Assembly: GCA_011317545.1 (NCBI GenBank)
Contig: WUJK01000011.1
Coordinates: 325,501 to 389,500 of the forward strand
Reading direction: 5' to 3'
Source of the DNA: Coniella vitis
Lineage: Eukaryota > Ascomycota > Sordariomycetes > Diaporthales > Schizoparmaceae
Length of the DNA: 64,000 nt
Notes under the pieces: model-generated
What the model was told of the DNA's origin: nothing
Database searches by the model: none
Seen by the model: the letters and a program-made list of their open reading frames with translations, nothing else
Program-made: the position numbers and the translations under genes
In this document: in pieces, positions 1-11,351 of the stretch
How the letters are laid out: each line of letters opens with the position of its first letter
Position numbering within the stretch: the first letter of the stretch is position 1

Positions 1-332
1 CACCGCCATTGGCCGAGCCTTGATGAGTGGCGCTATAGAGCCGGTTTCCAGAAGGGTGGCATTGGAACAAACAGCGCCTGTACTCGGTACTTATAGAGGT
101 CTAACCCGCCCAGCCTCTGGGCCCCAGGCACTGTCAAAGTTCTGGCAAGTTTCCACAAGCGTGTTCCCACCGCATCGACTAACCATTTGGATAGCTGGCC
201 CGCAGCAGCTGTTACCGCCGATGTCGTTTAAAGTATAGCGGCTGCAAGACAAGGCCGTACAGTACTCTGAAGTACTTTTCCACTAGCACTTACAAGCCAA
301 ACGCCAAGCAGACACAACGTGCTCTGCCAACC
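1..332. other. Upstream region of the glycine-rich-domain gene
   Basis: No coding region is supported here. Short open frames exist but show no recognisable product. The stretch most likely holds the promoter and 5' leader of the gene starting at 333. The window edge cuts off whatever lies further upstream. Confidence 0.5.
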
Positions 333-2946
333 ATGGCTTCTCCCGCTTCCAATACTGCCAAGCAAGATGACAAGACCGCCGCCGCCGCCGCTGCTCCGCC
401 AACATACCAAGCCCACGATAGCGGAAATCCCACGCAAAATGACAACCCGGCCAACATCGACATCACCGCGGCCTTCGCCAAGCTCTCCCTCGGCACAGCA
501 CCCAGGGACCCCGACGTCCACACCTGCCTAGCTCACCTGAAGCTTCTCTATGCTTTCCAGACCCTCAAAGACGATGTCGGCTACACAAACGGCCTGTGGG
601 GGCTCTGGGACTCCATGGCAGACTCCCTTGAGTTGAAACCCGACGACTTGCCTTCTGCATCGGCTGACGGTGGCTCGCCCAAGGCTGGGGCACAACTGAT
701 CGATGAAGAGGCGGCCAAGCTCAAACTCAGCAAGCTGCGTGAGAAGAGATGGGCCATCTTTGTCGCCAGGGCTGTCGACCGCTACCAGGCCTGGTGGCAT
801 GCTTTTCCACTCGAGATGCTCAAAGAGAGCGACATGGTCGAGGGCTCAGGCGCCCGCTACCACGCCTTTGTGGACGAGACCAGCTACATGCCCTGGACGG
901 AGGAGATGCTGCCACCGCTCGACGTCTTGATGGTGTAGGTTTGAAGTTTCCATGCTATTCCGGCTGGGTACATTGACAGAGTACACTGACATGGCCTGAT
1001 CTTTTCTCTTTTCCAAAACAGATGGCATGCGCACATGCTGAACCCCCGCGCCTATCTCGAAGATACGATGCGCAGCGGTCTATCTGCATTTTGGGCCACT
1101 GGCATGCCTTGGCATCTCGTCGCTCCAGCCATCGACACCAACTTCAGTTACAGCCTGCCAGACCATGCCAGGGCGTCGTTCGTTCAAGCTACAGGCCGCA
1201 ACTGGGACAATGCCGAGGACTCTTTGACCAAGAGCCTGAAATGCCCAGCTTGTCGAGCTGACCTAGAGATCCCGTGGACAACGTGCGGCAGGGACGAGGC
1301 TGCCAAGGACGCGCCACCACCCAGTCTCGTCGGCGACGGCTTTGGCGATGGCGGATTTTGCTGGACATGTCACGGTTGTGCAGTTCAGATTGACCACAAG
1401 CTCCTGTCTCTTGCCAGGTTCATAGCAGATGCAAAATCCCTGGTCGTCAATAATTTCCCCATGCCCGGTACCATTCTCGAGCCCGTCGTTGGCGTACCAC
1501 AGGCCCTTCCGGCCTTGGCCGTCCAAGAAGCCTATTCGCGCAACTTTCCAAATCGCATGATCAGGAAAAAGCTCATTGGACAGATTGCCGACCTTATCAA
1601 GCCTGGCATGACCGAGAACCCCACCATGGAGACGGTCAAGACCCTCATTGAGCCCATGCTACGAGACAACAGAGCCCTTCACGAGATAAACGGTAAGAGT
1701 ATGACGCGGGGCCGTCTGCGTACGGGCTTTATATCCCTGCGCAAGATGATGTCGCGATACTGGGACAATCCGCGCCCCTTTGCGCTGGAGCTGGGCGGTG
1801 CCGTGATGAGACAAGGCATCTTCACCGCCAAAATGTTCCAAATTGATTGGCTGCACAGTCCCAATGCACACGACACCATGGCACGCCTCGTTGCGAAATA
1901 CCAGCGCTTCATCGACCTCATGCACGACTACCCCCTCCGGACCTGTGTCCCGACTCTCGACGTGGATCTTGCCTGGCACACGCATCAGCTGGCACCCGCC
2001 CACTACTACCGCTACACCACGCGACTCACCTTCAAGTTCGTCGACCACAACGATAAGATCGACGACGTCGCGCTCTCCCAAGCCTTCGAATGGACCACCA
2101 AGGCGTACCAGAAAAAGTACAACGAGGTCTACAGCGAATGCACCTGCTGGTACTGCGAGACCATCCGCAGCAGCAACACAAGCTCCGTCCTGCGCACGCT
2201 CGGCATGTCCACCCAGGACCGCGTCGCCCAAGACTTCCACGGGTCGGGTCGTGCCCAGATGTGTCCTCCGCCCGACAAGAGCGCGCATCTGTCCGCCCAC
2301 AACGCAGTGCGCCTCGCCACGGCCGGAAACAGCGCAGCGGACAGGCTCCGGAGAGCGGCGCGCGAGAGGCAGCGGCAGCAGCTGGAGCTCGACTACCAAA
2401 AGGCGCGCAAGCGGGCGGAAAAGAAGGGCAGGAAGCTGCCGCCGCGAGACGAATACTATAACCATTGGGGCTATAGCTACTACATGTACTCGCCGTTCAT
2501 GTACCCCTTGTACTTCTCCCCGGGGGTGTACTATGGCGGCTTGGACCCTGGAGCCCTTGGTGGCGCAAATGGATGGGGTGCTTGTGCCGCTGGCTCTTGT
2601 TCTGCTGGTGTTGCGGCTGGTGCTTGTGGTGGACCCGGTGGTTGTGGGATGAATGTAAGCTTATATTTCATCTTTTTGCCCTCCTTTCTTTCCTGTTCTT
2701 GAATATCTCGGACATCACAGCTAACAGTGCTATACAGGCAGGCGGTTGTGGTAGTGGAGGAGGAGTCGGTTGTGGCGGCGGAGGAGGCAAGTTTCCCCAG
2801 GGCCTCAAGGAATATTTCTCCCTTTCAGTAGTTCCTATTGCTAACGGTCCTTTACAGCTGGTGGAGGCTGTGGAGGGGGAGGGGGAGGTTGTGGTGGAGG
2901 CGGAGGATGTGGAGGAGGCGGCGGCGGCGGATGTGGCGGCGGTTGA
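333..2946 (+). CDS. Glycine-rich domain-containing (GRDP/DUF1399-like) protein
   Basis: Four exons: 333-934, 1022-2654, 2738-2786, 2858-2946, giving 790 aa. The DUF1399-type signature WHAHMLNP spans the first junction, and a second copy, LAWHTHQLAPAHYY, lies in exon 2. Between them are two CxxC pairs (CPAC, CWTCHGC) that could form a zinc ribbon. A basic stretch rich in Arg and Lys (about 2330-2450) precedes a Tyr-rich segment and a C-terminal tail that is almost only Gly and Cys. Exon 3 is 49 nt, and its 3' intron starts with GC rather than GT. Only that reading keeps the Gly/Cys pattern and ends at TGA 2944-2946. Plant relatives act in development and stress, but the fungal role is unknown. 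The start ATG at 333 is the first in frame. It is convergent with the Myb-like gene. Confidence 0.85.
2787..2857 (+). other. GC-AG intron in the Gly/Cys tail of the GRDP-like gene
   Basis: A 71-nt intron with donor G/GCAAGT, branch site GCTAAC at about 2840-2845 and acceptor TTTACAG. Phase 1 joins G to CT to make Ala and continues the Gly/Cys reading frame to the stop. The nearby GT (GTTTCC at 2791) would throw the tail out of frame into Trp-rich sequence. Confidence 0.75.
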
Positions 2947-3262
2947 AGATCGAACATGATTCCATTGCCTGCTGATGGGAAATTCCCCTTGTTTATCTTG
3001 ACTGGTCTTCGCTTTGTGCCTGTTTTTGGATACTCTCTCACTGCACTTGCACTCTTCTTGTCACTATTCTCCAACCGTATCAAACAACCTAACGTTGCTT
3101 TTTTGCATTGCTTCTCAATATGCCGCACGTTTACCCTTCAATATGACACAGTAGCCGCATTCCATCCAGTTGTTCCCATATTGCAAAATTCAATCACCCA
3201 CTTCTCCAACAACCAAATCAAAAGCATGTTCCTCCACACAAGTTTCCGCGGCAAGATTCCCA
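2947..3262. other. Gap between two convergent genes
   Basis: About 316 bases between the stop codons of the GRDP-like gene (+) and the Myb-like gene (-). It should hold both 3' UTRs. I see no gene. Confidence 0.5.
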
Positions 3263-4454
3263 TCAATGAGCTCGTCCATAGCCCTCGTTTCGAAGCTTAT
3301 TGTACCGATCATAGCATCCTCGTTCAGTGCGATCAATGTGTTTCTGTATAATCGTTCGCGTCAGCTTCATTTCCTCTCCTTTTATTGACGAGCCAGGAAT
3401 GGGGGATAGCAGGAAGGGGGGGGGGGGGAAATCATTAAGAAGAGAAAACCCAACAGCTCTTGGTTCCCATCACATACCGCGATGTCGTCAAAGTCCATTC
3501 CCCTGCGACGCAACTTCCACAAAATGGCTTCTTCATCGGGGCCCCAGGGCTTGCCGCGTTTCTGTGAAATAGACAAGTCCGCTTGAGTTAGACGGCCATG
3601 TTTGTGATATTAATGCAAGGTTGGTTTGGAACGAGAAAGACTGACCTTTGACCAGGGACGACCATGGCGACCGCGTCGGAGGGTAGGCTTCTGAAGTGTG
3701 CGGTACGGAAGAGTGCACGTTGTCTCTCGGAGAGCCGCCGTGTTGCAGTCAGAGGTATAGCCGGGCTAGATCACAAGAAACAACGACGAAGAGAATGAGA
3801 TGTCAACACATAAAACCAGGGAGAAGAAGGGAGGCGGTGGGATGAAGGGGCTTTTGGCTGATTTTGTGCGTGCGGTCAATCACTCAGTCAGTCACGCACC
3901 TGCAAAGAAGCAGCAGCAGTTGAAGCTTCTCCAACCTGCTCGGAAAACGGAATGATGCACAGCGACAAACAACCCTGGTATCTTGATCTCAGGAACTGCT
4001 TTGCTCGGTCGCGCGCGCCCTGGACTTCAGCCTCTTCCTCGTCGTCGATGCTGTCCCTGTCGTCTTCATCCCCAGTTTCGCCTCCGTGTCTTTTTCCCCC
4101 GCTCTCGCCGTCTTGACCGTCTTCCTCACAATCACTTCTCTCTTTGGCAGAGCAAATACGACGGCGCTGAATTCCACTGCGGGCGGTGCTTGATCCATCA
4201 CTTGCACTTGCACTTGCACCGTTGCTGCTGCCACCGCTGTTATGGAGGCTCTCCGCCCGGGGGCAACCCGGCGTCAGACACTCAAAGTCCGGGTGCAGCT
4301 CGAGTTCATGGTGGGTGAGACGGCGCGTCGTCGTTCCGCAGATGTCGTCGCCTTGGCAAGTGCCTGCGCAGACGTCGTCGGCGTAAATGACTTCTTCGCC
4401 GAGGCCGGAGGGTTCCTCGCAGGCTGGACAGAGGGGGATGATCTGGAAGCACAT
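3263..4454 (-). CDS. Myb/SANT-like DNA-binding protein with Cys-rich N terminus
   Basis: Four exons on the minus strand: 4454-3900, 3765-3646, 3561-3478, 3343-3263, giving 279 aa. All junctions are GT-AG and phase 0. The N terminus carries about ten Cys in 70 residues (CPACEE, CAGTC, CLTPGC). The middle is acidic (runs of Asp and Glu near residues 130-155). The C terminus is basic (LRRGRHGRPWSKKRGKPW) and runs into a Myb/SANT-like helix set: W-P-DEE--LW-LRR-G--F-DIA, then I-RTERGC-DRY--LR. The protein ends about 10 residues after this helix, so it holds a single repeat. A nuclear DNA-binding role is inferred from the motif. I chose ATG 4454 because the in-frame extension to 4736 is low-complexity Pro/Ser sequence typical of a leader. 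Confidence 0.7.
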
Positions 4455-6389
4455 ATTTGTGGAGTGTTGGTGGCTGTTATGTGGACATGAGTGAGAAGGA
4501 TTGTAGGGTTTGAAACGGAGTGGGAGATGGGAATTTGAGAAGGAAGAAGTGGGTGGTGGGCTGGCTGCTGGGCTGGCTCTGGGCTGGCAAGGCTGGGTTG
4601 TGATGGTCTTGGGTAGGTGAGGGAGGGAGGAGAGAGGCGACCTGACAACGACAGGATGGACATGGCCCATTGCCTGGAAGGGTTCGCTGGTGAGTGAAAT
4701 ATCTATACGTTTTCCCGTGTGTTCCTTGCGTCGCATCTGCCACAGGGGTTCCTTTGATGGCTTGTTGCCTGGGCCCGCGATGTTTGTGGCCTAGCTGTGC
4801 TCTTTTCCTTGTCGCTTTGCCTTTCTTCTCTGCGCTCCGCCTTTCTCTGCTACTCGAAGCGGTTCAAAGGCGCAAAGGCTTGAAGCTCCAAAAGGAAAGA
4901 CAAGGCAAGCTATGCATTGAAGAGTGCTTCAGAGATACTATGTCCTGCACATAATCACCCACTTCCATGCTCTTCAAGATCGACACTTTGTGGGTTCCAA
5001 GACATCCTTTTATGCGCCTGCTCTTGATGCTTGACATGGCAGAGATGCTGCCCAGGCAAGAGACCTTGAAGGTTCCTCACAGAGAGTCGAGCTTCCAGTG
5101 TGGCTGAATGCCCGTATTTGCCTCTTAGTAGAGAGAAGGAGGTAAGCCGATCTAGTAGTAAGTACCCAAGTAGTTACGGAACACCCTCTCCTTCCTTCTT
5201 TCGTCCTCCGTCTTCGAGTACCGTCGCAGAAGGTGCCATCGCACCGTTTATTGTGAGCCTGGTCTTTCCCCTTTGGCCTCAAAGGTTCGTCCCACTCTTC
5301 TCCACAGCTTTAGCCAAGGAAATCGCCCTCTTGCCCTCTTGCCCTCTGATCCGCTTCCACATCCCAACCACACACACTTTCGTCTTGACTTCCGCCTCCT
5401 CTCCTTCTTCTTCTCCTTCATCATCTCTCTCCCTCTCCCAGCATCAAGCCTTGCTTCTTTCGCTTGCTGTGTGCCTCCTCTCTCAACTACGAGACTGCGG
5501 TTCTGCTTCGTCTAGCTGTCGACAAGATCTATCGGGACTATGCTTTCGTGCAGTCGCTCAACGCCAGTTGCCATCACTTGCTTCACCAGGAGAACTCCCG
5601 GACTGCCTACTACTTGGCCGTTCATTCAACCATCTTGGAGTCGAGTCACCAAGTGCTTGCTTCAGGCCTTGTGCTTGTTTGGCCCATGGGCTCGTTTCCG
5701 GCGGATTGCAGGTTGAGCAACCTGGCATGGCCCCCATTCGCGTCCCGAGTAACCGTCGAAACGACTTTTTCGAAAGGCATCGGTACATTCCCAAGCTCAA
5801 GGTAATGCCTGTGCGCAAAGGTATATATTTGCAATGCTTCAGTTGTTTGGGGTGTGGCTGATCCTAGGCTAATGATGTATAATGCAGAACCAGACCTCTT
5901 GTTAGGTCTGCTCCTCCAGCTGCTCTTGCTGCCGTGCGCAACGTCATGCTTCAAAATGGCGCAAGTTGTCATTCCACAGATATTGGGCACTGGCTATCGA
6001 GATTGGTTCTACTTGAAGACCAAGATTCAGAAAAGTGTCCAATCACAATACAGTCAGTGGCCAGAGTCACGTTCAGGTTGGAAATATGTTTTGGGACATC
6101 CAATATCATAATTCGATCAGTGGCATGTGGCATCAACGTGACCGTTGTTCTCCTACGCCATGCTGCGAGGGGAGAAAGGGCTCCCTTCCATCACGACCAA
6201 GTACAAATATTAGCAGCACATTTCTGGTCTTGCTCAGCTCATGATCAAAGGTATGCCCCTCTCCGTCCTAGCCCTCAACCAATATCTAACGAGATATGTC
6301 TCACGTTCCTGATGTTCTCCTCCCATTTCTCCGATTCACAATGGAACTCACCTTTGAGCTAACATCGGCAGCAGTTAGCAAGACGAAGG
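4455..6389. other. Unassigned region, no confident gene
   Basis: The first few hundred bases are the promoter side of the Myb-like gene. Open stretches of 80-250 codons exist at 5100-6110 on the plus strand, including an ATG at 5540 with a basic, Ser/Thr-rich start that could resemble a mitochondrial presequence. I could not join them into a protein with recognisable domains: the phase-compatible splice of AAG at about 5801 to the acceptor before 5888 meets a stop after five codons. They may be a decayed gene. Confidence 0.35.
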
Positions 6390-7270
6390 ATCACGTTGCA
6401 AACCGATTCGTGCTCGGCAACGACCAGAAACTGGACTCATCGGACATACACAACCATCGACTAATATTAAATCACAAGACAATCACCCTGTGCGAAATCC
6501 TCACGTTGAGATCCGCCCGACAGCGAGATCCTCTATGCGTCAGGATTGCCAACCAAAAAAAAAAAAAACGCGGACTGCAAAGTACTACAGAACCCGCTAT
6601 TGGAGTTCGCGTTATTTTGTTAGCAAGCGCTGTCAACCCCTTCATACTTTGCAACGACCAGAAATTAAAGTCATCGAACTCACGCAACTATGGACTGATG
6701 TTGGACTCCAAGACATTGACGCTGTCTAAATCTCCCCACTATGAAATCCTCAGGGTATATGGTCGTGCCAGAAACTTTGCGTTGCTTCCAATGAATCAAG
6801 ACACGGGCTTCGTGACCAAGGAGGACAGTGCGGCCCAATGGTCACATTGGTGGATGAGCTCCCCCTGTGTTATGCTGGGCCACATCGATCCGTACCTGAT
6901 TGCTACCCACTGCCTCTCCAAGCTAATGTCGTTGACTCCATTCGTGGCAAACAATGGATAAATGTCGTCGACGCGACCAAATTCTTCTATCAGTTGCTCG
7001 TTCACCCCAAAGACAGAGACAAGTTCACTATTATCAGTCACCGTGGCCTCGAACGCTTCAAAGTTGCCCCAATGGGCTTTCGAAACTCGCCCGCGCACGC
7101 TCAACGCTTAACGCTTCATGGACAAGCTCTCGAGTCCAAGCATAGAAACGCTGAGAGAAACATGTGGAAGGAGGTTCATGCAACACGCCCACCGCGAGGG
7201 CACCCTGGGGGATCCGAGGCTCTGCGTGATCATTCAGCAGGCTGTCATCACACAACTCCCTCGAGTAGAA
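6390..7270 (+). mobile_element. Decayed Ty3/gypsy retrotransposon relic (protease and RT pieces)
   Basis: The clearest piece is 6900-7110. Translated, it reads YPLPLQANVVDSIRGKQW, then VVDATKFFYQLLVHPKD, and later SHRGLERFKVAPMGFRNSP. That is the usual Ty3/gypsy reverse-transcriptase order (YPLP, D-K--F-Q--VHP, PMGFRN-P). Just downstream, in another frame, comes FMDKL-like sequence, but no intact YIDD box. Upstream, two diverged copies of a segment reading NDQKL-SS (6397-6520 and 6631-6755) resemble the retropepsin region of gypsy polyproteins. Frames shift several times and stops interrupt, so nothing can be expressed as a polyprotein. I found no LTRs, integrase or target-site duplication. 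The base composition is not strongly AT-rich, so heavy RIP mutation is not obvious. Confidence 0.65.
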
Positions 7271-8617
7271 CAGGTCCTTGTCTTTCAGTCTTACTTGATT
7301 AACACATCTGAATTAGTGTAGGATGGTTGACAGAGGGGCATTGTCGAGCCCGGCCAAAGGTCAGGGCCAACATAGTAGAAGACACGCTCTGGGAACGCGC
7401 AGGCCAACTGTATACGGGTGGCGACGCCCTCGATCTCGGTTATACCTGCGGCGGATCCAGTTGCGAAGGTTGTTATCACTATACATAGTACCGCAGTATT
7501 CGTGGAAAGCTTGTGTATTGTGTAGTCAGAACCCATTATCAATGTATGTGCTACATATGGATCCAAGACTTATATCTGGCAATGGCGCGCCAGGTTGACG
7601 AGACTATCTTCCCAATCAGAGCGGGATACAAAGGTCTGACCATTTGCGAATGTGGCAAAGTAGACCCAACAGCAGGTATCACGACTCATGTTCATGTATG
7701 AAAACCCCGCTGGACGTGGAGGGAACAACTTCGAGGTGAGTTAGGGTCAAGACATAGGAAGGTCTTTTTTCTGCTGTTGCCTTACACGAGTCCTGCCACG
7801 TTTATGTCAAAGACGACGACACTAATAAGCAATTACCCGCGTGTTCTACTTCCATTTCCAATGCAATTCATTGGGATCGAGGATCCATACGTCAGAACGT
7901 GGCAGCCCGCATTGGTTCAGCCCGCCTGGGCGGGTTCGAGTCAACCAGGGAACGAGTCACCACGAGGCACTCTATCGACGGCCCAGTTGCCTCAATTCAG
8001 GCAAACACCCTTGAGCGCATGTAAATAGTAGGCCATCGGGCCTGTGCTTTGGCTCACCGTAAGTCCGCTTTCGCAAAATAGAATTTTCCATATGTGTATG
8101 TGTGTATGGATCCTTTCCATCCCAAAACCGTTGGACCAATGCCTACCTTTTTCTAACCCACTTAAAGAGCTGTCAGGACCGCAAGACATGCCGATTTGTC
8201 GGGATCACTCCGAGATACAGTGTAAGTGGACGCGTCCCCGTTCTTAGTCCCGTAACGGCCAAGATCCCGTGGTCCCCGCCGTTGAGAAATATGGGGTTTC
8301 CCGTTCCCGTTGAGGTGAAGTGAAGCATTGGGGCCATCACCGTACCACAAGCGTGGTTTGAAATGCTTTGGGACTGTACATGGTGGGTAAAACATCGAAC
8401 GAGGTGAATGGTGGATCTTGAGAAGTTTCTAAATAGCAAAAGCTTTCACCGTTTTCTTCTTGTCCAGAGAGAGGGCCTATATGTATTGTCGCTGTTCTAC
8501 CGGCCGAGGGTTTGCGTTTCCTGCTTTCCGGAATGTGCATTCTTTGAGTATCGGTCCTGAAGATATATCGGAGGGGGGCCAGATATTGGGAACCGTGCAG
8601 GATCAGCCAACTTGACC
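7271..8617. other. Gene-poor stretch upstream of the TRI12-like transporter
   Basis: No coherent coding region. The left part may be further retroelement debris. A sequence at about 7918-7950 resembles a tRNA T-arm but lacks pairing (listed under rejections). The last few hundred bases should contain the promoter of the transporter. Confidence 0.4.
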
Positions 8618-11173
8618 ATGGACATGAAAGCGAACCCCAAAACGCCATCGGTGACGGCGAGCGTCGTTGCAGACAGCAAAGAGAGCTCGATTAGTGCTGT
8701 GAATAGCCCGGTTGTCGTGGCGATTCAGGAGGAGGCTGTTCAGGACGTCCGACATATCGACCTCGGATGGAGATCATGGGTGAGTTTTTGTTTTTATTTG
8801 CAAGTTTCAAGCGCGAGGCGAGAGAGTTTCTTGGAGATATAGTGACTGACCTTTTGTGGGTTCGTAGCTCGTGGTGTTTGTCACTTGTTTTGCGTATGTA
8901 TTTTCCCTATCAGGCGAGGAACCACACTCGACGTGGCTAACCTTTACAGGTCCATGGCTCAGGTATTTGTCGTTACAGCTGCTGGGTCTGTGATTGCTTT
9001 CATCGCTAGAGATCTGGGTGATGCTTCGCTATCCGGGTGGATTATCCAGGTATGGCACTTTCGCTGATGGCCTCGTTTCAACAACCCTTTCCACTACATA
9101 TGTTGTACAGGGCTCGATATCAAACCTTCAAGACTGACTGAAAATACACCAGGGCCCCCTCCTCATACAGGGCGTGCTCTCCCCACTTGTTGGCCGCCTC
9201 TCGGACGTCCTCGACAGGAAATGGCTTGCGACCATCCCGCCTCTCATTGCCCTCGTCGGTGCGGTCGTTTCGGCCAAGGCGACGTCCATGGCACTGCTCA
9301 TCTTTGGCGGGATACTGATTGGCACAACGCTGTCGACGGTCGCGATTGTGCAGGCTATCCCGTCTGAGATTCTGCCGCTGAAATATCGTGCGCTGGCGAA
9401 CGGGTTGGCATTTATGGGTGGTGCTGTCGGTGCCGTGTAAGTCACATTTCTGGGTCTCCTATGGTCCATATCCTCTCTCTTCCTCTTTGCAGACTTGTAG
9501 GATACGCCTTTTTCCCATACTACATTTTACTGAGATCATGAAATGAAAACAACAGAGGAGGCAGTCTCGGCGCAGGCGCAGTAACGAGCCTCAGCGAAGG
9601 AGGCTGGCGCTACATCTTTTGGATGCAAGCAGCCATCCATGGACTGACATTTCTAGGCCTGCTGCTCTTTTACTGGCCGCCCAAAACTGAGCACGAGTCT
9701 CCAAAGGACAACAAGATGCGCATCAAGGATTATGTATGGGCGTGTGACCCCATCGGCTCGGTCCTATTTGTCGCCAGTACGACGCTGTTGCTGCTTGCGC
9801 TGGACTGGGCAGGCGGGTCGTATGCGTGGTCGGATCCCCATGTTCTTGCGCCGTTGGTAGTGGGACTGGCCTTGTTGTTGGCTTTTGCGGGATACGGTAA
9901 GACCAAGAAAATCCATTCCCTTTTGCTCTCTACCTCTGGATGTCTGTTGAGGAGATCTGCACGGAACTGGACCAACGAAAACTAACAAGGCACGACCTGG
10001 CCAAACAAACAGAATGGCGCGGCCGCACCGACGGTCTGATAGCCCACGTCTTTTTCCGCAACAATGCCAACTTTGCGCTCTCCACTTTTGCTTTTGGCGT
10101 CGAAGGATGGATCTTTTACAGCGCCGTCAACTCGATTGTGCCTGAGATTGTGCTCAACTTGGGCTTTGAAACGGACTCGTGGTTGATTTCCGTGCGCCAG
10201 ATGAGTTATACGCTGATGACCATGTTTGCCGCGGCACCCGTCACGTGGTATGCGACGAGGTATCAGGATCTCAAGGCGCCGTTGGTGGTGACGTTTGGAG
10301 TGTTTCTGGTTGTGTAAGCGTTCCCATATCTCTTTTCCTCTGCTTCACATAAACCCTCCCTCCCACGGGGTCTTCCTCTTGTGCCCGTGGCTCGTGTGAG
10401 AGGGGCAAGATGAACGTGTGGAAGACGGAATGCTGACACTTTATTTCGCGGGACAAATAGATCGATTTGCTACAGTTGCATCAAGCCGTCATGGGGCAAA
10501 GCTCAGATCGGCTTCAACATCCTCGCGGGTATTGGCCAGTCTGGGCCCTTGACACTGCTTGTGGCGTGTGTACAGTTTACAGCGCCGCACGAGTATCTCT
10601 CCACTGCCACGTACGAGTCACCCATTTTCTTTTTTCATCTTCCTTGTTGGCTGCTTTCATCATCATGATACTATACTCTCCTCTCACTTGGTGGGCCGCT
10701 CTTTCGTTCTCTAACAGTTTTTTTTAATCTTTATTTCTACTAGAGGAATGGCCTTTTCCGCCCGCGCCATAGGCGGCGCCTTTGGGTCGGCCGTCCTCGA
10801 CGCCATCATCAACGGCCACCTCGCAGCGCACTACGACTCCGCAGTGGGCGACGCCGCCGTAGCAGCCGGCTTGCCATCGTCAAGCGTGTCCGCGTTGCTA
10901 GCAGCCTTGGCTGCCGGCGTGCGCAGTGGCGTGTCAGGCGCCACAGATGCCGTCTGGGCTGCTGCGGTGGCGGCGAGCCGGGAGCAATATGCGCGGGCGT
11001 ACGGGCTGGCGTGGGCCAGTGTGATTCCGTTTGTGGTGCTTGCGCTGGTGGCTGTGGTGTTTTTGAAGGGGGTCAAGGAGTTGATGACGGATGAGGTGGA
11101 GGCTACTGTTGAGAAGAGGGTTGGAGGGGAGGAGGAGGAGACGGACGAGGAGGCCGTGAGAGGATTGGCGTGA
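8618..11173 (+). CDS. MFS transporter, TRI12/DHA2-type efflux family
   Basis: Eight exons: 8618-8779, 8868-8893, 8950-9049, 9153-9436, 9556-9896, 10013-10313, 10461-10610, 10744-11173, giving 597 aa. All introns are GT-AG and phases agree. Hydrophobic segments fit 14 membrane spans. The loop after TM2 reads GRLSDVLDRK, the MFS motif-A equivalent. A segment beginning YWPPKTEHE and the IGGAFGSAV motif are typical of the fungal trichothecene-pump/siderophore-transporter group (TRI12, Pfam 06609). The N-terminal 40 residues are cytosolic and Ser/Val-rich; the C terminus is acidic. It should act at the plasma membrane as a proton-coupled exporter or siderophore carrier, but the substrate cannot be read from sequence. 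The track-like upstream TTG is not a start; ATG 8618 is. Exon 2 is only 26 nt. No trichothecene genes are nearby. Confidence 0.88.
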
Positions 11174-11351
11174 AGGGCTGGCTGGCTGGCTGGCTGGCTG
11201 ACTGACTGGAAGCAACCTCTTAACAATGCCCAAGCGGGCGGTTGGATGGATTGTTTCTGTTCCTTCAACTTGATGTATTTACTGCCACTTTTCGGGGCTA
11301 GAATACATGCTGTGCCAGTCCGAATCACACATCCACCACTGAGCAGATTCT

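Noticed and set aside
5100..6110. A possible small gene with a mitochondrial-like presequence (ATG 5540)
   Set aside because: No joining of the open stretches gives a recognisable or sustained protein; kept only as an unassigned region.
7918..7950. tRNA-like B box (GGTTCGAGTC)
   Set aside because: The flanking T-stem does not pair and there is no A box or acceptor stem at the right distance.
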